Notes under the pieces: generated by a model
Database searches by the model: none
What the model saw: only the letters and a program-made list of their open reading frames with translations
Told to the model about the DNA's origin: nothing
Assembly (NCBI GenBank): GCA_021776735.1
Contig: JAJFFH010000065.1
Coordinates: forward strand, 1-43,709
From: Planctomycetota bacterium
GTDB lineage: Bacteria > Planctomycetota > PLA2
DNA: 43,709 bases
Direction of reading: 5' to 3'
Position numbers and translations under genes: made by a program
In this document: one piece after another, positions 32,632 to 39,710 of the stretch
Numbering within the stretch: the stretch's first letter is position 1
Layout: every line of letters begins with the position of its first letter

Positions 32632-33501
32632 ATGGAAACCGGTCAAGAACACCCCTCAGCCCCGACCCCGTTGCCGGATTCGGACCCTCAGCGCGACGCG
32701 CAGGACGCGGGCAAAGACGGCCGGCTGACCGGCAAGGAACGCCTGTTTCGGTTTCTATTGGGCGGCGGGTTGGTCGCAATCGGATGCAGCGGTTTCTTGC
32801 TGTCCAAGGCCTACGATCCGGCCAATCGCGCGGGGGTGCTCGCGATCGCCGCGGTCGTGATCGGGATGATTTATCTGGGCCAGGCGGTGCGGGGTCGCGT
32901 GGAAGGCCCCGTCCACCGCGAAGAGGAAGAGCCGACCGGCCCGCCGATTCCGGTCGAGAAGATGTCACTGGGCGTCTTCCTCGGCTGGCTGATTCCCGGA
33001 GCCGGCCACTGGATGGTCGGACGCCGCGCCAAGGCCATCCTGTACTTCGCCACGATCAGCGCCACGTTCTGGATCGGTGTCGCCCTCGCCCACGGCCGCA
33101 ACTTGAACTACGACCGCGACTCGGTCTATTTCTACGCGTACGTGTTCAACGGCGTGCAGACCCTGATCGGCTGGTTCGCGACGCGAAACCTGGAACTCGA
33201 CCACGCCATCCGCTTTCTCCAGGTCGGCTATCTCTACGCAGCGGTCGCCGCACTCCTGAACCTCGTCGCCATGATGGACTTTGTGGCGACCTGCCTGCGA
33301 AGCCACGAACAGCGCATCCATGGCCGCACCGCGCCCGACACCGATAGGGAGGCGACGAGTCCGTTGGAGGGAGAGGGATCGTCGTTCGCACACGACCGCC
33401 CGCCAGCGGACAAGTCAGGGGCGTCAGCGAACAGGCCAGGGGCATCTACCGACAAGTCGGGGCCGAGCAGCCGCAACGAACCGGGAGCGATCACATCGTG
33501 A
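32632..33501 (+). CDS. TM2/DUF6677-like multi-pass membrane protein
   Basis: A 289-residue inner-membrane protein. Membrane segments appear at about 40-57 (FRFLLGGGLVAIGCSGFLLS), 64-85 (AGVLAIAAVVIGMIYLG), 112-150 (LGVFLGWLIPGAGHWMVGRR, then ILYFATISATFWIGVALA) and 200-220 (LYAAVAALLNLVAMMDFVA). The P-G-x-G-H-x-x-x-G-R-R-x-K motif in the third is typical of TM2 and DUF6677 proteins common in Planctomycetota. The C-tail (about 235-289) is disordered and rich in Ser/Asp/Arg with repeated DKSG. The start at 32632 is preferred over the longer open frame. It overlaps the next small gene by four bases (GTGA). Confidence 0.78.
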   Translation: METGQEHPSAPTPLPDSDPQRDAQDAGKDGRLTGKERLFRFLLGGGLVAIGCSGFLLSKAYDPANRAGVLAIAAVVIGMIYLGQAVRGRVEGPVHREEEEPTGPPIPVEKMSLGVFLGWLIPGAGHWMVGRRAKAILYFATISATFWIGVALAHGRNLNYDRDSVYFYAYVFNGVQTLIGWFATRNLELDHAIRFLQVGYLYAAVAALLNLVAMMDFVATCLRSHEQRIHGRTAPDTDREATSPLEGEGSSFAHDRPPADKSGASANRPGASTDKSGPSSRNEPGAITS

Positions 33502-33734
33502 CGATAGCCCTGCACGCTCCCGCCTCACTCGTACTCGGCCTGATGGAGCTCGGTGAGTACGGATTCCTGCCGCCGATCTGTCTCGCGATCGCGCTCGTCA
33601 CATCCGCGGCCCACCGCGAAAGCATGCCCGCGATCCTGCGCCACGCCGCACGATCATGGTTCGTCCTGATGGGCGGCATCTTCGCCTTCATGATCACCAT
33701 CTCGTTTTTCTTCGAGTGGGTCCTGCCCAGGTAG
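33498..33734 (+). CDS. Small two-helix membrane protein (78 aa)
   Basis: Begins with GTG overlapping the previous stop (GTGA), so it is translationally coupled to the TM2/DUF6677-like gene. Two hydrophobic segments are seen: FLPPICLAIALVTSAA (about 24-39) and SWFVLMGGIFAFMITISFFF (about 53-72). I do not recognise a family; such small partners commonly accompany DUF6677-type proteins, but I am not certain of this. Confidence 0.72.
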   Translation: MTIALHAPASLVLGLMELGEYGFLPPICLAIALVTSAAHRESMPAILRHAARSWFVLMGGIFAFMITISFFFEWVLPR

Positions 33735-33759
33735 ACGCGCAAGAACGCAGGATTCGATC

Positions 33760-34050
33760 GTGTTCACGAACGACGTTCTCGTTCACGTAGCGCTTGCCAA
33801 ATGCGCGGAAATCGATCACTCGAACAACCCGCGATGCGGTCGCGACCCGAACCCGACCCCGAACCCGTACTCGTTCACGAACGACGTACTCGTTCACGTA
33901 GCGCTTGCCAAGTACGCGGGAGTCGATCACTCGAACAACCCACGAAGTAGTCGCGACCCGATCCCGATCCCGACCCCGATCCCGATCCCGAACCGTTCTC
34001 GTTTACGAACGAAGTTCTCGTTCACGTAGCACTTGCTGGTTCGAACAATG
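33760..34050. repeat. Three tandem copies of a CGTTCACGAACG repeat with GACCC tail
   Basis: Copies begin at about 33760, 33866 and 33993. Each has the palindrome TCGTTCACGAACGA, a second TTCTCGTTCACGTAGC, then GCTTGCC. The first two continue with TCGATCACTCGAACAACCC and a tail of GACCC/GATCCC units. The third is cut short and followed by a copy of the dispersed 17-base repeat (34059). Open frames across it repeat SFTNDVLVHVALAK on one strand and KRYVNENVVRER on the other, but these are repeat translations, not genes. Confidence 0.88.
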
Positions 34051-34058
34051 GCGGCACG

Positions 34059-34075
34059 AATCGCCGTCCGTTTGC
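34059..34075 (-). repeat. Dispersed 17-base repeat, copy 12
   Basis: On the minus strand this reads GCAAACGGACGGCGATT. It lies between members of the CGTTCACGAACG repeat family. Confidence 0.88.
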
Positions 34076-34080
34076 TTTCT

Positions 34081-34118
34081 CCTACCTTCGTGTTCTTCGT
34101 GACCTTCGTGGTGAATCT
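34081..34118 (+). repeat. CTTCGTG period-9 repeat
   Basis: Three units of CTTCGTGNN in a row (CTTCGTGTTCTTCGTGACC and on). A near-copy is at 41159-41185. Confidence 0.75.
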
Positions 34119-34135
34119 CATCCGCCCGATGCAAC

Positions 34136-34200
34136 CCGACCGTTCGCGTTCACGAACGACGTTCTCGTTCACGTAGCGCTTGCAGATTCGTACGGCAGTG
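34136..34200. repeat. CGTTCACGAACG repeat, fourth copy
   Basis: Same core as the tandem copies at 33760-34050: GCGTTCACGAACGACG, TTCTCGTTCACGTAGCGCTT. It lacks the GACCC tail. Confidence 0.82.
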
Positions 34201-34243
34201 GCACGACCCACGCGCCCTGCGCGGGCGCTCGAATTCTCGTGGG

Positions 34244-34320
34244 CCTCCAGGCGGGAGGGCGCCTATCGCCCCCGTCCACTTGCGTGGGGCGATAGGCGCC
34301 CCCCGTCGCAACCCTGGAGG
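34244..34320 (+). promoter_or_regulatory. Long nested hairpin that captures the ribosome site of the four-helix-bundle gene
   Basis: An inner perfect 16-base stem (34257-34272 with 34286-34301, GGGCGCCTATCGCCCC and its complement) has a 13-base loop. An outer stem pairs CCTCCAG (34244-34250) with CTGGAGG (34314-34320). The latter contains GGAGG, the Shine-Dalgarno eight bases before the GTG at 34329. Folded RNA would therefore hide the ribosome site. Confidence 0.7.
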
Positions 34321-34328
34321 AACTCCAA

Positions 34329-34712
34329 GTGAACAATTCTCTTACACCGTTCGCTCACGAAGGGCTCGATGTCTATCGTGTCGCGCTGCGGCTGTTCTCC
34401 GAGATTCACGAGATCGCAGGTGAAGCTCTCGCCGGTCACGGTGATCTCCTCAAACAGCTTCGGCGATGCGCTACATCGACGGTGCTCAACATCGGAGAGC
34501 GTGCGAACCGCGGGCACCACAAGGACAAGGCATCTCGCTTCATCATTGCTCGCGGCGAATGCGGCGAGTGTGCGTGTGCGTTGGATCTTCTGCACGTCTC
34601 CGGGCTGGCGTCCGCCGCCAGGGTCGAGTCGCTCAAGAACACCGCTCGCAGAGTTGCGGCGATGCTCACCGGGCTCATCCGCCGCGAACGGCGGTTGGCG
34701 GAGTCGGGCTGA
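34329..34712 (+). CDS. Four-helix-bundle protein (S23 / 23S rRNA intervening-sequence family)
   Basis: A 127-residue all-helical protein. HEGLDVYRVALRLFSEIHEI, LLKQLRRCATSTVLNIGERA and KASRFIIARGECGECACALD are diagnostic of the S23/bAvd-like family: R-x-A-x-S-x-x-x-N-I-x-E-x, then F-x-x-x-A-x-G-S/E-x-x-E. Such proteins were first found encoded within 23S rRNA intervening sequences and are now known as free-standing genes; bAvd binds RNA in retroelements. Here there is no reverse transcriptase. The gene starts with GTG after GGAGG. It is surrounded by five copies of the CGTTCACGAACG repeat and a long hairpin, so it looks like a mobile or recently acquired cassette. Confidence 0.88.
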   Translation: MNNSLTPFAHEGLDVYRVALRLFSEIHEIAGEALAGHGDLLKQLRRCATSTVLNIGERANRGHHKDKASRFIIARGECGECACALDLLHVSGLASAARVESLKNTARRVAAMLTGLIRRERRLAESG

Positions 34713-35003
34713 TCCGACCCGGTCGCCGGCGCGGTACCCCCCAATCGTTCTCGGGAACGACGTTCACGTTCACGTGGCGCTTGCCGAATACGCGGATGTC
34801 GGCCATTCGAACAGTCCGCGAGGTAGTGCTCGCAAATGCGTGTGGCCGGCGATTCCCCCGATCTGCGCACCCGCCCCGGCAAAGCGGGCCACGTCGCCAC
34901 GATGCGCGTGGCGAACTCCAACACTAGTCGAAGGAACTTGTCCCAACCTGTCAGTCCAACGCGCGACGGGTAGGGCCCCCGGAGTACGTCGCGCGCCGTC
35001 GGG
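34713..35003. repeat. CGTTCACGTT repeat (fifth copy) and gene-free DNA
   Basis: The fifth copy of the CGTTCACGAACG family lies at about 34744-34835 (GGAACGACGTTCACGTTCAC, GTGGCGCTTGCCGAATACGC, CATTCGAACAGTCCGCGAGG). Beyond it I see no gene up to the dprA stop. Confidence 0.75.
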
Positions 35004-36119
35004 TCACGTCATCAGGAATCCTCCTTCGGATTCGCGGCGGACGAGGCGGCGCGCTTCCAGGCAAAACAGCACTCCGGCGATCTGATCCTCGAGCAGGCCG
35101 AGGTCGTCCGAGATGGCCGCGGCGGTGGCGGCGGCGGCACCCGGGGACCTCTCGACCGCATCCAGGACATCCTGTTCGAGCGCGGGCAGCCGGTTTTTGG
35201 GGATCGCGCACCACCCCAGCGCCGTGAACACGTCCGCCACGGCTCCTACGGGCACGGCGCCCTCCTGCAGGAGCCGCAGCGGACCGCGCGCCGACGGCTC
35301 GTCGATCGGTCCCGGGACGGCCATCACCGTTCGGCCGAGGTCGAGCGCCGCCCGGACGGTCCCGAGGGCTCCGCTGCGTTCGTGGGCCTCGACGACCACG
35401 ACGCCGGGGGCCAACGCGGCCACGAGTTGGTTGCGCCGCAGGAAATGATCGCGCTCGACACCCGCCCGCAGCGGAAACTCCGACACCACCAACCCCGCCT
35501 CGGCGATGTCTCTTTGCAACTCCGCGGGGCCGGCACCCTGGGCCTGCTTCAGGCCACAGGCCAGGACGGCGATGCTTTTGCCGTCCGCGCGCAGAGCCCC
35601 TTCGTGGGCCGCGGTGCCGACGCCGCGGTCCAGCGTGGCGACGATGGTGACGCCGGCCCGGGTGAGCCCCTCGGCCAGTGCCCGCGCGATCCGCAGACCG
35701 TAGGGCGTGGCGGCCCGCGATCCGACCAGAGCGACCGCGCGCCCGGTGTCGTAGACATCGCCGTCCGTTTGCTCTCTCATTCCGAGTCGCCACAACACCG
35801 GCGGCGGATCATCCAGGTTGCGGACCGCTTCGGGATACGAGACGCCTCCCCACGCGTCGATCGTGGCGCCGATCTCGCGGGTTGCGTGCCACTCGCGATC
35901 CGGGTCGGTGGCCGCGAGCCGGCGCGCGATCGCTGCGCCTTCGGCCTGCGCAACGCCAAGACAGCGGGTAAGGCGGGTTCCCACGGCCGGATCGGGCGCG
36001 CGTGCGAGCCACTCCGGACGGCCGCCGTGGTCGATAAAACGCCGCCAGAGCCGGGGCGTGAGAGTCGGGGCGAGGGCGGCGCGCAGCGCGCCACGGCACG
36101 TCGGAGAGAGTTCCACCAA
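35004..36119 (-). CDS. dprA: DNA-processing protein DprA (DNA uptake/transformation)
   Basis: A 371-residue protein that in other bacteria loads RecA onto incoming single-stranded DNA. Helical N-domain (1-90), Rossmann-like DprA core from VALVGSRAATPYGLRIARAL through HFLRRNQLVAALAPGVVVVE, AHERSGALGTVRAALDLGRT and VMAVPGPIDEPSARGPLRLL, and a C-terminal winged helix (DDLGLLEDQIAGVLFCLEAR). The usual S-G-x-A-R-G-I-D is changed to ATLDRGVG, an atypical loop. A full copy of the dispersed repeat encodes QTDGDV (about residues 116-121) just before the core, and an 11-base core match lies near 181-185. The start is a TTG at 36119, with GTG three bases later as alternative. Confidence 0.9.
   Translation of the reverse strand: MVELSPTCRGALRAALAPTLTPRLWRRFIDHGGRPEWLARAPDPAVGTRLTRCLGVAQAEGAAIARRLAATDPDREWHATREIGATIDAWGGVSYPEAVRNLDDPPPVLWRLGMREQTDGDVYDTGRAVALVGSRAATPYGLRIARALAEGLTRAGVTIVATLDRGVGTAAHEGALRADGKSIAVLACGLKQAQGAGPAELQRDIAEAGLVVSEFPLRAGVERDHFLRRNQLVAALAPGVVVVEAHERSGALGTVRAALDLGRTVMAVPGPIDEPSARGPLRLLQEGAVPVGAVADVFTALGWCAIPKNRLPALEQDVLDAVERSPGAAAATAAAISDDLGLLEDQIAGVLFCLEARRLVRRESEGGFLMT
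35756..35772 (-). repeat. Dispersed 17-base repeat, copy 14 (inside dprA)
   Basis: On the minus strand this reads GCAAACGGACGGCGATG. It is sense to dprA and encodes QTDGDV. Confidence 0.9.
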
Positions 36120-36200
36120 TAAGGAGACGCAAAAGGTGTCACGAAATCGCTGCCTGCACGGGGGTGAAACGGCGTATAGGATGGAGTCAGGAATCGCCGT

Positions 36201-37619
36201 ATGTTGCGTCGTGCCATCGTGTTACTCGCGCTCGGCTCCGTCACCGGAGTTTTTTTTGCAGCTTTTTTTGCCCGGTCAAACGCGCACGGCCAGGAGGTGC
36301 CCACCGAGCTCCAGGCCGAGCCTGAAGCGCCCACCCGGACCGCTCGCGCGTTGTCGCGCCCGCTCATCGACGCGGCAGCCCGGGTACGGCCCACCGTCGT
36401 CCAGATCTCGGTGTTCGGCGACACCCGCTGGCGCAAGAATCTCCGGCTCGGCAGCGGCTCCGGGTTCCTGGTCTCGTCCAAGGGCCACGTCCTGACGAAT
36501 CGCCACGTCGTCGCGGTCCGCGGGGCCAAGCGGCTCGTGGTGAAACTCGCCGACGGCCGGCGCTTCGAGAACATCGCGGTCCTGGGCGCGGACAGCAAGA
36601 GCGACCTCGCCGTGCTCCAGATTCGCGACGGTGCGAAGGGGGACCAGAAGTTTACGGTGGCGGTTCTGGGCGACAGCGACAAGCTCGAGGTCGGCGAAAT
36701 CGTGCTCGCGATCGGTTCGCCGCACAACTACGAGGGCTCGGTCAGCATGGGCGTGGTGAGCGCGACCGGCCGCGCCGGTGTGCTCGGCGGCAAAGGCAAC
36801 TCCGAGGAGTTCATCCAGACCGACGCAGCACTCAACCAGGGCAATAGCGGCGGCCCGCTGGTCAACCTCGACGGGCACGTCGTCGGCATCAACACGGCCA
36901 TCCACAGCCGCACGGGCGGCAACTGGGGTATCGGTTTCTCGATCCCGATCAACCTCGCCCGCGCGATCGCGTCGGCGATCATCGAAAAGGGCTCCGCGCA
37001 GCGCGGCTACCTCGGCATCGAGGGCGTCTGGGCGTCGGTCGAGAGTCTCGCGCGCGCCAAGATCAACTCGCCCGCGGGCTACTACGTCAAGGCCGTCGTA
37101 CCCAACTCGCCCGCCGCCGAAGCGGGCCTGCGCCCCGGCGACGTGATCGTCAAGGTCGATGGCCGGTCGGTGAAACACATCGGCATCCTGCACGCCCGCA
37201 TCGCCACCGCGGGTCCGGGCGGACTCCTGCGCCTGATCGCCCGCCGCCGCGGCCAAGACCTTGAAGTCAAGGCGCGGCTCTCCGAGGAACGCACCGCATC
37301 GCTCGGCATCGAGGTCGCCAGCCTGACCCCGGCCCGCGCCCGCGAAGTCGGTCTGCCCGGCCGCACGACCGGGGTCATCGTCACCAAGGTCGTTCCGGGC
37401 TCCCCCGCCACCAAGGACGAACGCAACCGCATCATCCCGGGCGACATCATCGTGTCGGTCAACTTCGGCGGCTTTCGGAAGTACCGCATCGAGAACGCCA
37501 ACGACTGGAACCTGGTCATCGAACGCATCCAGGCGACCCCGCCCAAGGTCGTCCGCTTCGAAGTGATCTCGGCCGACGGCGTGTTCCTGTTGTCGCTGGA
37601 ACCGCCGCGAGACACGTAG
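36201..37619 (+). CDS. HtrA/Deg-type periplasmic serine protease with two PDZ domains
   Basis: A 472-residue exported protease for misfolded envelope proteins. Signal peptide at 1-29 (LRRAIVLLALGSVTGVFFAA). The chymotrypsin-type catalytic triad is visible: His102 in LTNRHVV, Asp135 in SDLAVL, Ser216 in GNSGGPL. The first PDZ domain is at about 265-355 (GYLGIEGVWASVESL ... GLRPGDVIVKVDGRSV). The second is at 362-470 (SLGIEVASLTPARAREVGLP ... IIPGDIIVSVNFGG). Length and order fit the DegP/DegQ type. A partial, decayed match to the dispersed repeat (AATCGCCGTATG) includes its start codon. It is divergent from dprA with 81 bases between. Confidence 0.94.
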   Translation: MLRRAIVLLALGSVTGVFFAAFFARSNAHGQEVPTELQAEPEAPTRTARALSRPLIDAAARVRPTVVQISVFGDTRWRKNLRLGSGSGFLVSSKGHVLTNRHVVAVRGAKRLVVKLADGRRFENIAVLGADSKSDLAVLQIRDGAKGDQKFTVAVLGDSDKLEVGEIVLAIGSPHNYEGSVSMGVVSATGRAGVLGGKGNSEEFIQTDAALNQGNSGGPLVNLDGHVVGINTAIHSRTGGNWGIGFSIPINLARAIASAIIEKGSAQRGYLGIEGVWASVESLARAKINSPAGYYVKAVVPNSPAAEAGLRPGDVIVKVDGRSVKHIGILHARIATAGPGGLLRLIARRRGQDLEVKARLSEERTASLGIEVASLTPARAREVGLPGRTTGVIVTKVVPGSPATKDERNRIIPGDIIVSVNFGGFRKYRIENANDWNLVIERIQATPPKVVRFEVISADGVFLLSLEPPRDT

Positions 37620-37649
37620 CGGCTATTCGCGTCGAATCGAGGCCGAAAA

Positions 37650-37997
37650 ATGCAAACGGACGGCGATCTCAAGGCCACCCGGAAGTCCGTGATCGACGGG
37701 ATGCTGGACTACATGGTGGACGGGGAGACCGGTTACGAGAAGAGTCACGTCGAGGAGTGCAACCGCATCCTGGAGCAGCACCTCGACGCGCTTGCCGGCG
37801 CCAGCGATTGCGCGTCCGCGCTGGAATGCGTGAAGGTCACCGTGCTGCGCCTGAACGATCTGAACGGCCGGGCCGGCCATGAACTCATCGAGACCGGACA
37901 GCGCGAGGAGATCTGCGAGTACATTTCCCGCGCTGGCTCGCTCCTGGGCTTCCACGACGATGCGGAGGACGTCACCGAGCCGTGGCGTGAGTGGTAG
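37650..37997 (+). CDS. Soluble hypothetical protein whose N-terminus is the dispersed repeat
   Basis: No family is recognised. The 115-residue protein begins MQTDGDLKATRKSVIDGMLD; the ATG and the next five codons are a copy of the 17-base repeat. The rest looks alpha-helical and acidic (NRILEQHLDALAGASDCASA, RLNDLNGRAGHELIETGQRE). Without the repeat the nearest in-frame ATGs are further inside (MLDYMVDGETG), so the repeat may have supplied a new start. It follows the HtrA gene by 30 bases and may share its transcript. Confidence 0.7.
   Translation: MQTDGDLKATRKSVIDGMLDYMVDGETGYEKSHVEECNRILEQHLDALAGASDCASALECVKVTVLRLNDLNGRAGHELIETGQREEICEYISRAGSLLGFHDDAEDVTEPWREW
37652..37668 (+). repeat. Dispersed 17-base repeat, copy 15 (overlaps a start codon)
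   Basis: Reads GCAAACGGACGGCGATC. Its first G is the G of the ATG start of the 115-residue protein, and it encodes QTDGD. Confidence 0.88.
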
Positions 37998-38630
37998 TCA
38001 GGATCGCAACAGATGGGCGATCATCGCGTCGAGTGCCTTGAACTCCGCGGCGCAACGGTCGGGACTTTCGTAGAGGCAGCCCGCACGGTCGCGCGGATGA
38101 AACTCGCCGCCGGTGTGGACCAGGCGGATCTTGCCCTTCCGGTCGATCAGGAACGTGACCGACGTGAACTTGCGCCCGCCGGCGTCCAGCCACCAGCGCT
38201 TGAGCGCGCGCCACTTCGGATCGCGGCCGTTGTGCCACTTCCAGCCGGTCTCTTGCGCGAGCGCCGCGACCTCCTTCATCGACAGCCGGCGGCCCGCGAT
38301 CTTGTCGTGATGGATCGCGCGCACGACCAGACTGTCGCCGTGCGTTTTCTTGAGCCGCGCGACCGCGGCGGCACTGTTGACGCAAAGCCCGCAGCGATCC
38401 GTCCACCAACGAACGAGCACGACCTTGCCGCGGTCTTCGGAAAGCGGATGCGCGTGATCGTCTTCCCATTCGACCTGAAGCGGAGGCGGCACGGTGCCGA
38501 TCAGATCCGCACCCTGCGCGACCTTGCCGACAATCGCGTGCGGCAAGGATCCGACCGCCCCCGAGGGTGCGGACGCCCCCGGCGATTGCCGCGTGCAGGA
38601 GGCGAGCAGGAGCACCATCCAAAAACGCAC
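37998..38630 (-). CDS. TlpA/thioredoxin-like lipoprotein
   Basis: A 210-residue envelope protein. The short signal MRFWMVLLLASC ends in a lipobox cysteine. After a Pro/Gly-rich linker comes a thioredoxin-like domain: GKVVLVRWWTDRCGLCVNSA has the redox pair C-G-L-C, and VTFLIDRKGKIRLVHTGGEF has the T-F-x-I-D-x-x-G-x-I region of TlpA proteins. Additional cysteines (AGCLYESPDRCAAEF) could form a structural disulfide. The start is a GTG at 38630, chosen for the signal peptide, with no clear ribosome site. It converges with the 115-aa gene with no spacer. Confidence 0.82.
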   Translation of the reverse strand: MRFWMVLLLASCTRQSPGASAPSGAVGSLPHAIVGKVAQGADLIGTVPPPLQVEWEDDHAHPLSEDRGKVVLVRWWTDRCGLCVNSAAAVARLKKTHGDSLVVRAIHHDKIAGRRLSMKEVAALAQETGWKWHNGRDPKWRALKRWWLDAGGRKFTSVTFLIDRKGKIRLVHTGGEFHPRDRAGCLYESPDRCAAEFKALDAMIAHLLRS

Positions 38631-38869
38631 GTCGGTAGTGTACGCCCACAAAGGGCCGCGAGTTGCTCGGCAAAAAACGACAGCGTGCCGCACGGACGCC
38701 TACGAGGCCTCGGAGGGTGCGTTTGCTTCTGGCTCCGTGGGGAGCGGGCCGAAGCTCTCGGCGGGCAAGTTCGGCAGCCGGGCAGCTTTGTCATCCCACG
38801 CGTGGTAGCGTCTTGTGGCGGCTTCGTCGGTCGCCCCAGAACACTCGGCCTGAATCAAGGAGTGACGAA

Positions 38870-39025
38870 ATGGCGAAACAGGGAAAGAGCGGCAAGGCCG
38901 GTGGTCGCCGCGGCGGCAAGGGCCGAGGCAAGGGCGGCAAATTCGGGGGTCCTCCCAACGCGCCGGGCAAGACAGGAAATCCCTCCGGCGGCAAGCGCGG
39001 AAACAAGCCGCCGAAGACCAGGTAG
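38870..39025 (+). CDS. Very basic Gly/Lys-rich small protein (51 aa)
   Basis: MAKQGKSGKAGGRRGGKGRG and on to GNPSGGKRGNKPPKTR: nearly all Gly, Lys, Arg, Pro, Ser and Asn, with no hydrophobic core. AAGGAG eight bases before the ATG is a near-ideal ribosome site, which argues strongly that this is translated. It is likely unfolded and could bind nucleic acid or another polyanion, like the basic tails of histone-like proteins. I do not recognise a family. It is monocistronic; a split copy of the dispersed repeat lies downstream. Confidence 0.75.
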   Translation: MAKQGKSGKAGGRRGGKGRGKGGKFGGPPNAPGKTGNPSGGKRGNKPPKTR

Positions 39026-39074
39026 AGCCCGGAGGCTTGCTGCGCCCCGTGAATCCGTCTTCGCGCTCCAAATG

Positions 39075-39127
39075 CATCGCCGTCCCGCCTGCGCGCCCTG
39101 CGCTTCGGCGCGGGCAGGCCCGTTTGC
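39075..39127 (-). repeat. Split form of the dispersed repeat, hairpin insert (S1)
   Basis: On the plus strand: CATCGCCGTC, then 36 bases, then CGTTTGC. The two ends are the 17-base repeat cut between GCAAACG and GACGGCGATG. The insert can form a stem (GCCTGC with GCAGGC, CGCC with GGCG). Confidence 0.85.
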
Positions 39128-39134
39128 CTTGGTT

Positions 39135-39662
39135 CTACGGCACCCGCCCCAAGAACTCTCTCAGCGCCTGCACCGATGACTCAAACGCGAACTCGGTCCA
39201 CGGGAGGTCTTCTTGGGTGAACCACTTGATTTCTTCGACCTCTTCGCTGGTGGTGTTCGGGTCGCCTGACGCGCGGGCCTCGTAGACCAGGATTACAACG
39301 CGCTTGTTGCGCGGGCCCCTTGACTGATACGCACCGATCAATGACCCCATCTCCGCTTCGTAGCCGGTCTCTTCCTGCACTTCGCGGCGCGCGGCGTCGG
39401 GCGGGGCCTCGTCCACGTCCACGAAACCGCCGGGGAACGACCACTTGCCGCGGCCCGGATCGAGCGCGCGGCGGACAAGGCAAAAACGCCCCGCTCCATC
39501 GTGCAGGATCGCTCCCGCGGCCAGTACGGGACCGACGTAGTGGATGTAGCCACAGCCGGTGCAAACCGGGCGCGGCCGATCATCCGCGCGCGGCACCCTG
39601 GTCTCGAAAGCGCGGGCGCCGCACCGGGGGCAGTAGCGGATCTTTTGGCGCGGGTCGTTCAC
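39135..39662 (-). CDS. Nudix hydrolase with N-terminal zinc ribbon
   Basis: A 175-residue hydrolase of nucleoside-diphosphate-linked compounds. The zinc ribbon is RYCPRCGARAFE ... PVCTGCGYIHY, with C-x2-C twice, as in NADH pyrophosphatases and related Nudix proteins. The Nudix box is GGFVDVDEAPPDAARREVQE followed by ETGY, matching G-x5-E-x7-R-E-U-x-E-E-x-G-U. The outer domain of NudC is missing, so this is the short form. The substrate is not determined by sequence. It is divergent from the flippase gene, 48 bases away. Confidence 0.92.
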   Translation of the reverse strand: MNDPRQKIRYCPRCGARAFETRVPRADDRPRPVCTGCGYIHYVGPVLAAGAILHDGAGRFCLVRRALDPGRGKWSFPGGFVDVDEAPPDAARREVQEETGYEAEMGSLIGAYQSRGPRNKRVVILVYEARASGDPNTTSEEVEEIKWFTQEDLPWTEFAFESSVQALREFLGRVP

Positions 39663-39710
39663 GGGTGGCGTCTGATTGTAAGCCGGGCCCGCCCCGGCTA
39701 CGTTGCTGCC

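Noticed and set aside
33760..34029. ORFs encoding SFTNDVLVHVALAK or KRYVNENVVRER repeats
   Set aside because: They are translations of the DNA repeat on both strands, without ribosome sites.
33760..34050. CRISPR array
   Set aside because: The repeats are longer, degenerate and unevenly spaced, with a microsatellite tail instead of unique spacers, and there are no cas genes.
34329..34712. Diversity-generating retroelement (bAvd with template repeat)
   Set aside because: The protein is of the bAvd/S23 fold but there is no reverse transcriptase or adenine-mutated repeat pair nearby.
8564..35574. Further 10-11 base core matches (GGACGGCGATG) at 8564, 10942, 21385 and 35564
   Set aside because: They lack the conserved left part GCNNAC (partly present at 10942). 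Codons for Asp-Gly-Asp give this core easily in GC-rich DNA, and in B2 the paralogue has nearly the same peptide, so I did not count them as copies.
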